A stretch of 12,812 nucleotides of DNA from CAYYTU01 sp964474655 (GTDB taxonomy: Bacteria > Chloroflexota > Anaerolineae > B4-G1). Under the pieces are notes generated by a model. It was not told the DNA's origin. It searched no databases and saw nothing but the letters and a program-made list of their open reading frames with translations. The DNA is taken from contig CAYYTU010000075.1 of assembly GCA_964474655.1 (NCBI GenBank), forward strand, positions 1-12,812. The letters run 5' to 3'. Made by a program: the position numbers and the translations under genes. Below, piece by piece: positions 12,755 through 12,812 of this stretch. Positions within the stretch are counted from its first letter, which is position 1. Each line of letters starts with the position of its first letter.

Positions 12755-12812
12755 CGTATTCACTCACGTAAAATGTTACCGAAGTGGTATAGTTCACTCA
12801 AATGATAATGTT

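Noticed and set aside
12578..12805. A + strand open frame of 75 codons at the right end
   Set aside because: It reads through the terminator and the antisense of tRNA-Ser; its peptide is the familiar artefact from tRNA-Ser DNA, so it is not a gene.

Overview
The window is a dense, GC-rich bacterial chromosomal segment with nearly all genes on the + strand. Gene style and content suggest a Chloroflexota-like organism (Anaerolineae/Caldilineae type): a DegV protein, a pRiA4b ORF-3-domain protein, a lipoprotein family 5 solute-binding protein, a DUF126 protein and short ACTTGC-type tandem repeats. This placement is an inference from general resemblance, not a demonstrated assignment.

Left part (1-4254): a leader with ACTTGC repeats precedes gltX (glutamyl-tRNA synthetase), which ends at a strong intrinsic terminator. 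A 344-base gap with inverted repeats follows, then a DegV-family fatty-acid-binding protein and, behind its own probable promoter, a pRiA4b ORF-3-domain protein flanked by two zinc-binding modules. A hairpin terminator closes that gene. Next comes a fragment containing only the C-terminal part of a NatB-type ABC-2 permease.

Centre (4353-7427): a sulfur-trafficking cluster under a clear sigma70 promoter. In order it holds an IscS/NifS-like protein, an IscU-like scaffold fused to a MIP18/DUF59-like domain, a TusA-like sulfur carrier with a duplicated N-terminal CPxP segment, a 55-residue YHS protein and a DsrE2-family protein. The main discovery candidate is the IscS-like protein. It keeps the sulfur-carrying cysteine (C326), but the PLP-anchoring lysine is threonine (T207) and the PLP-stacking histidine is aspartate (D105), so it probably cannot work as a normal cysteine desulfurase. 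Together with TusA and DsrE2 proteins, this suggests an Fe-S assembly route in which persulfide is delivered from elsewhere, or in which C326 is a cluster ligand. Between the scaffold gene and tusA sits a MITE-like element of about 163 bp, with 12-bp perfect terminal inverted repeats and a 7-bp direct duplication. The element now supplies the scaffold's stop codon.

Right part (7446-12812): tRNA-Lys(CUU) has a consensus promoter and a terminator. It is followed by a two-gene polysaccharide-initiation operon, a GT2 glycosyltransferase and a polyprenyl-phosphate sugar-1-phosphate transferase, whose short leader carries an intrinsic terminator (possible attenuation). Then come a family 5 solute-binding lipoprotein without permease genes and, 2 bases after it, a DUF126 aconitase-X small-subunit protein without its large subunit. 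A bidirectional terminator separates these from tRNA-Ser(CGA) on the minus strand.
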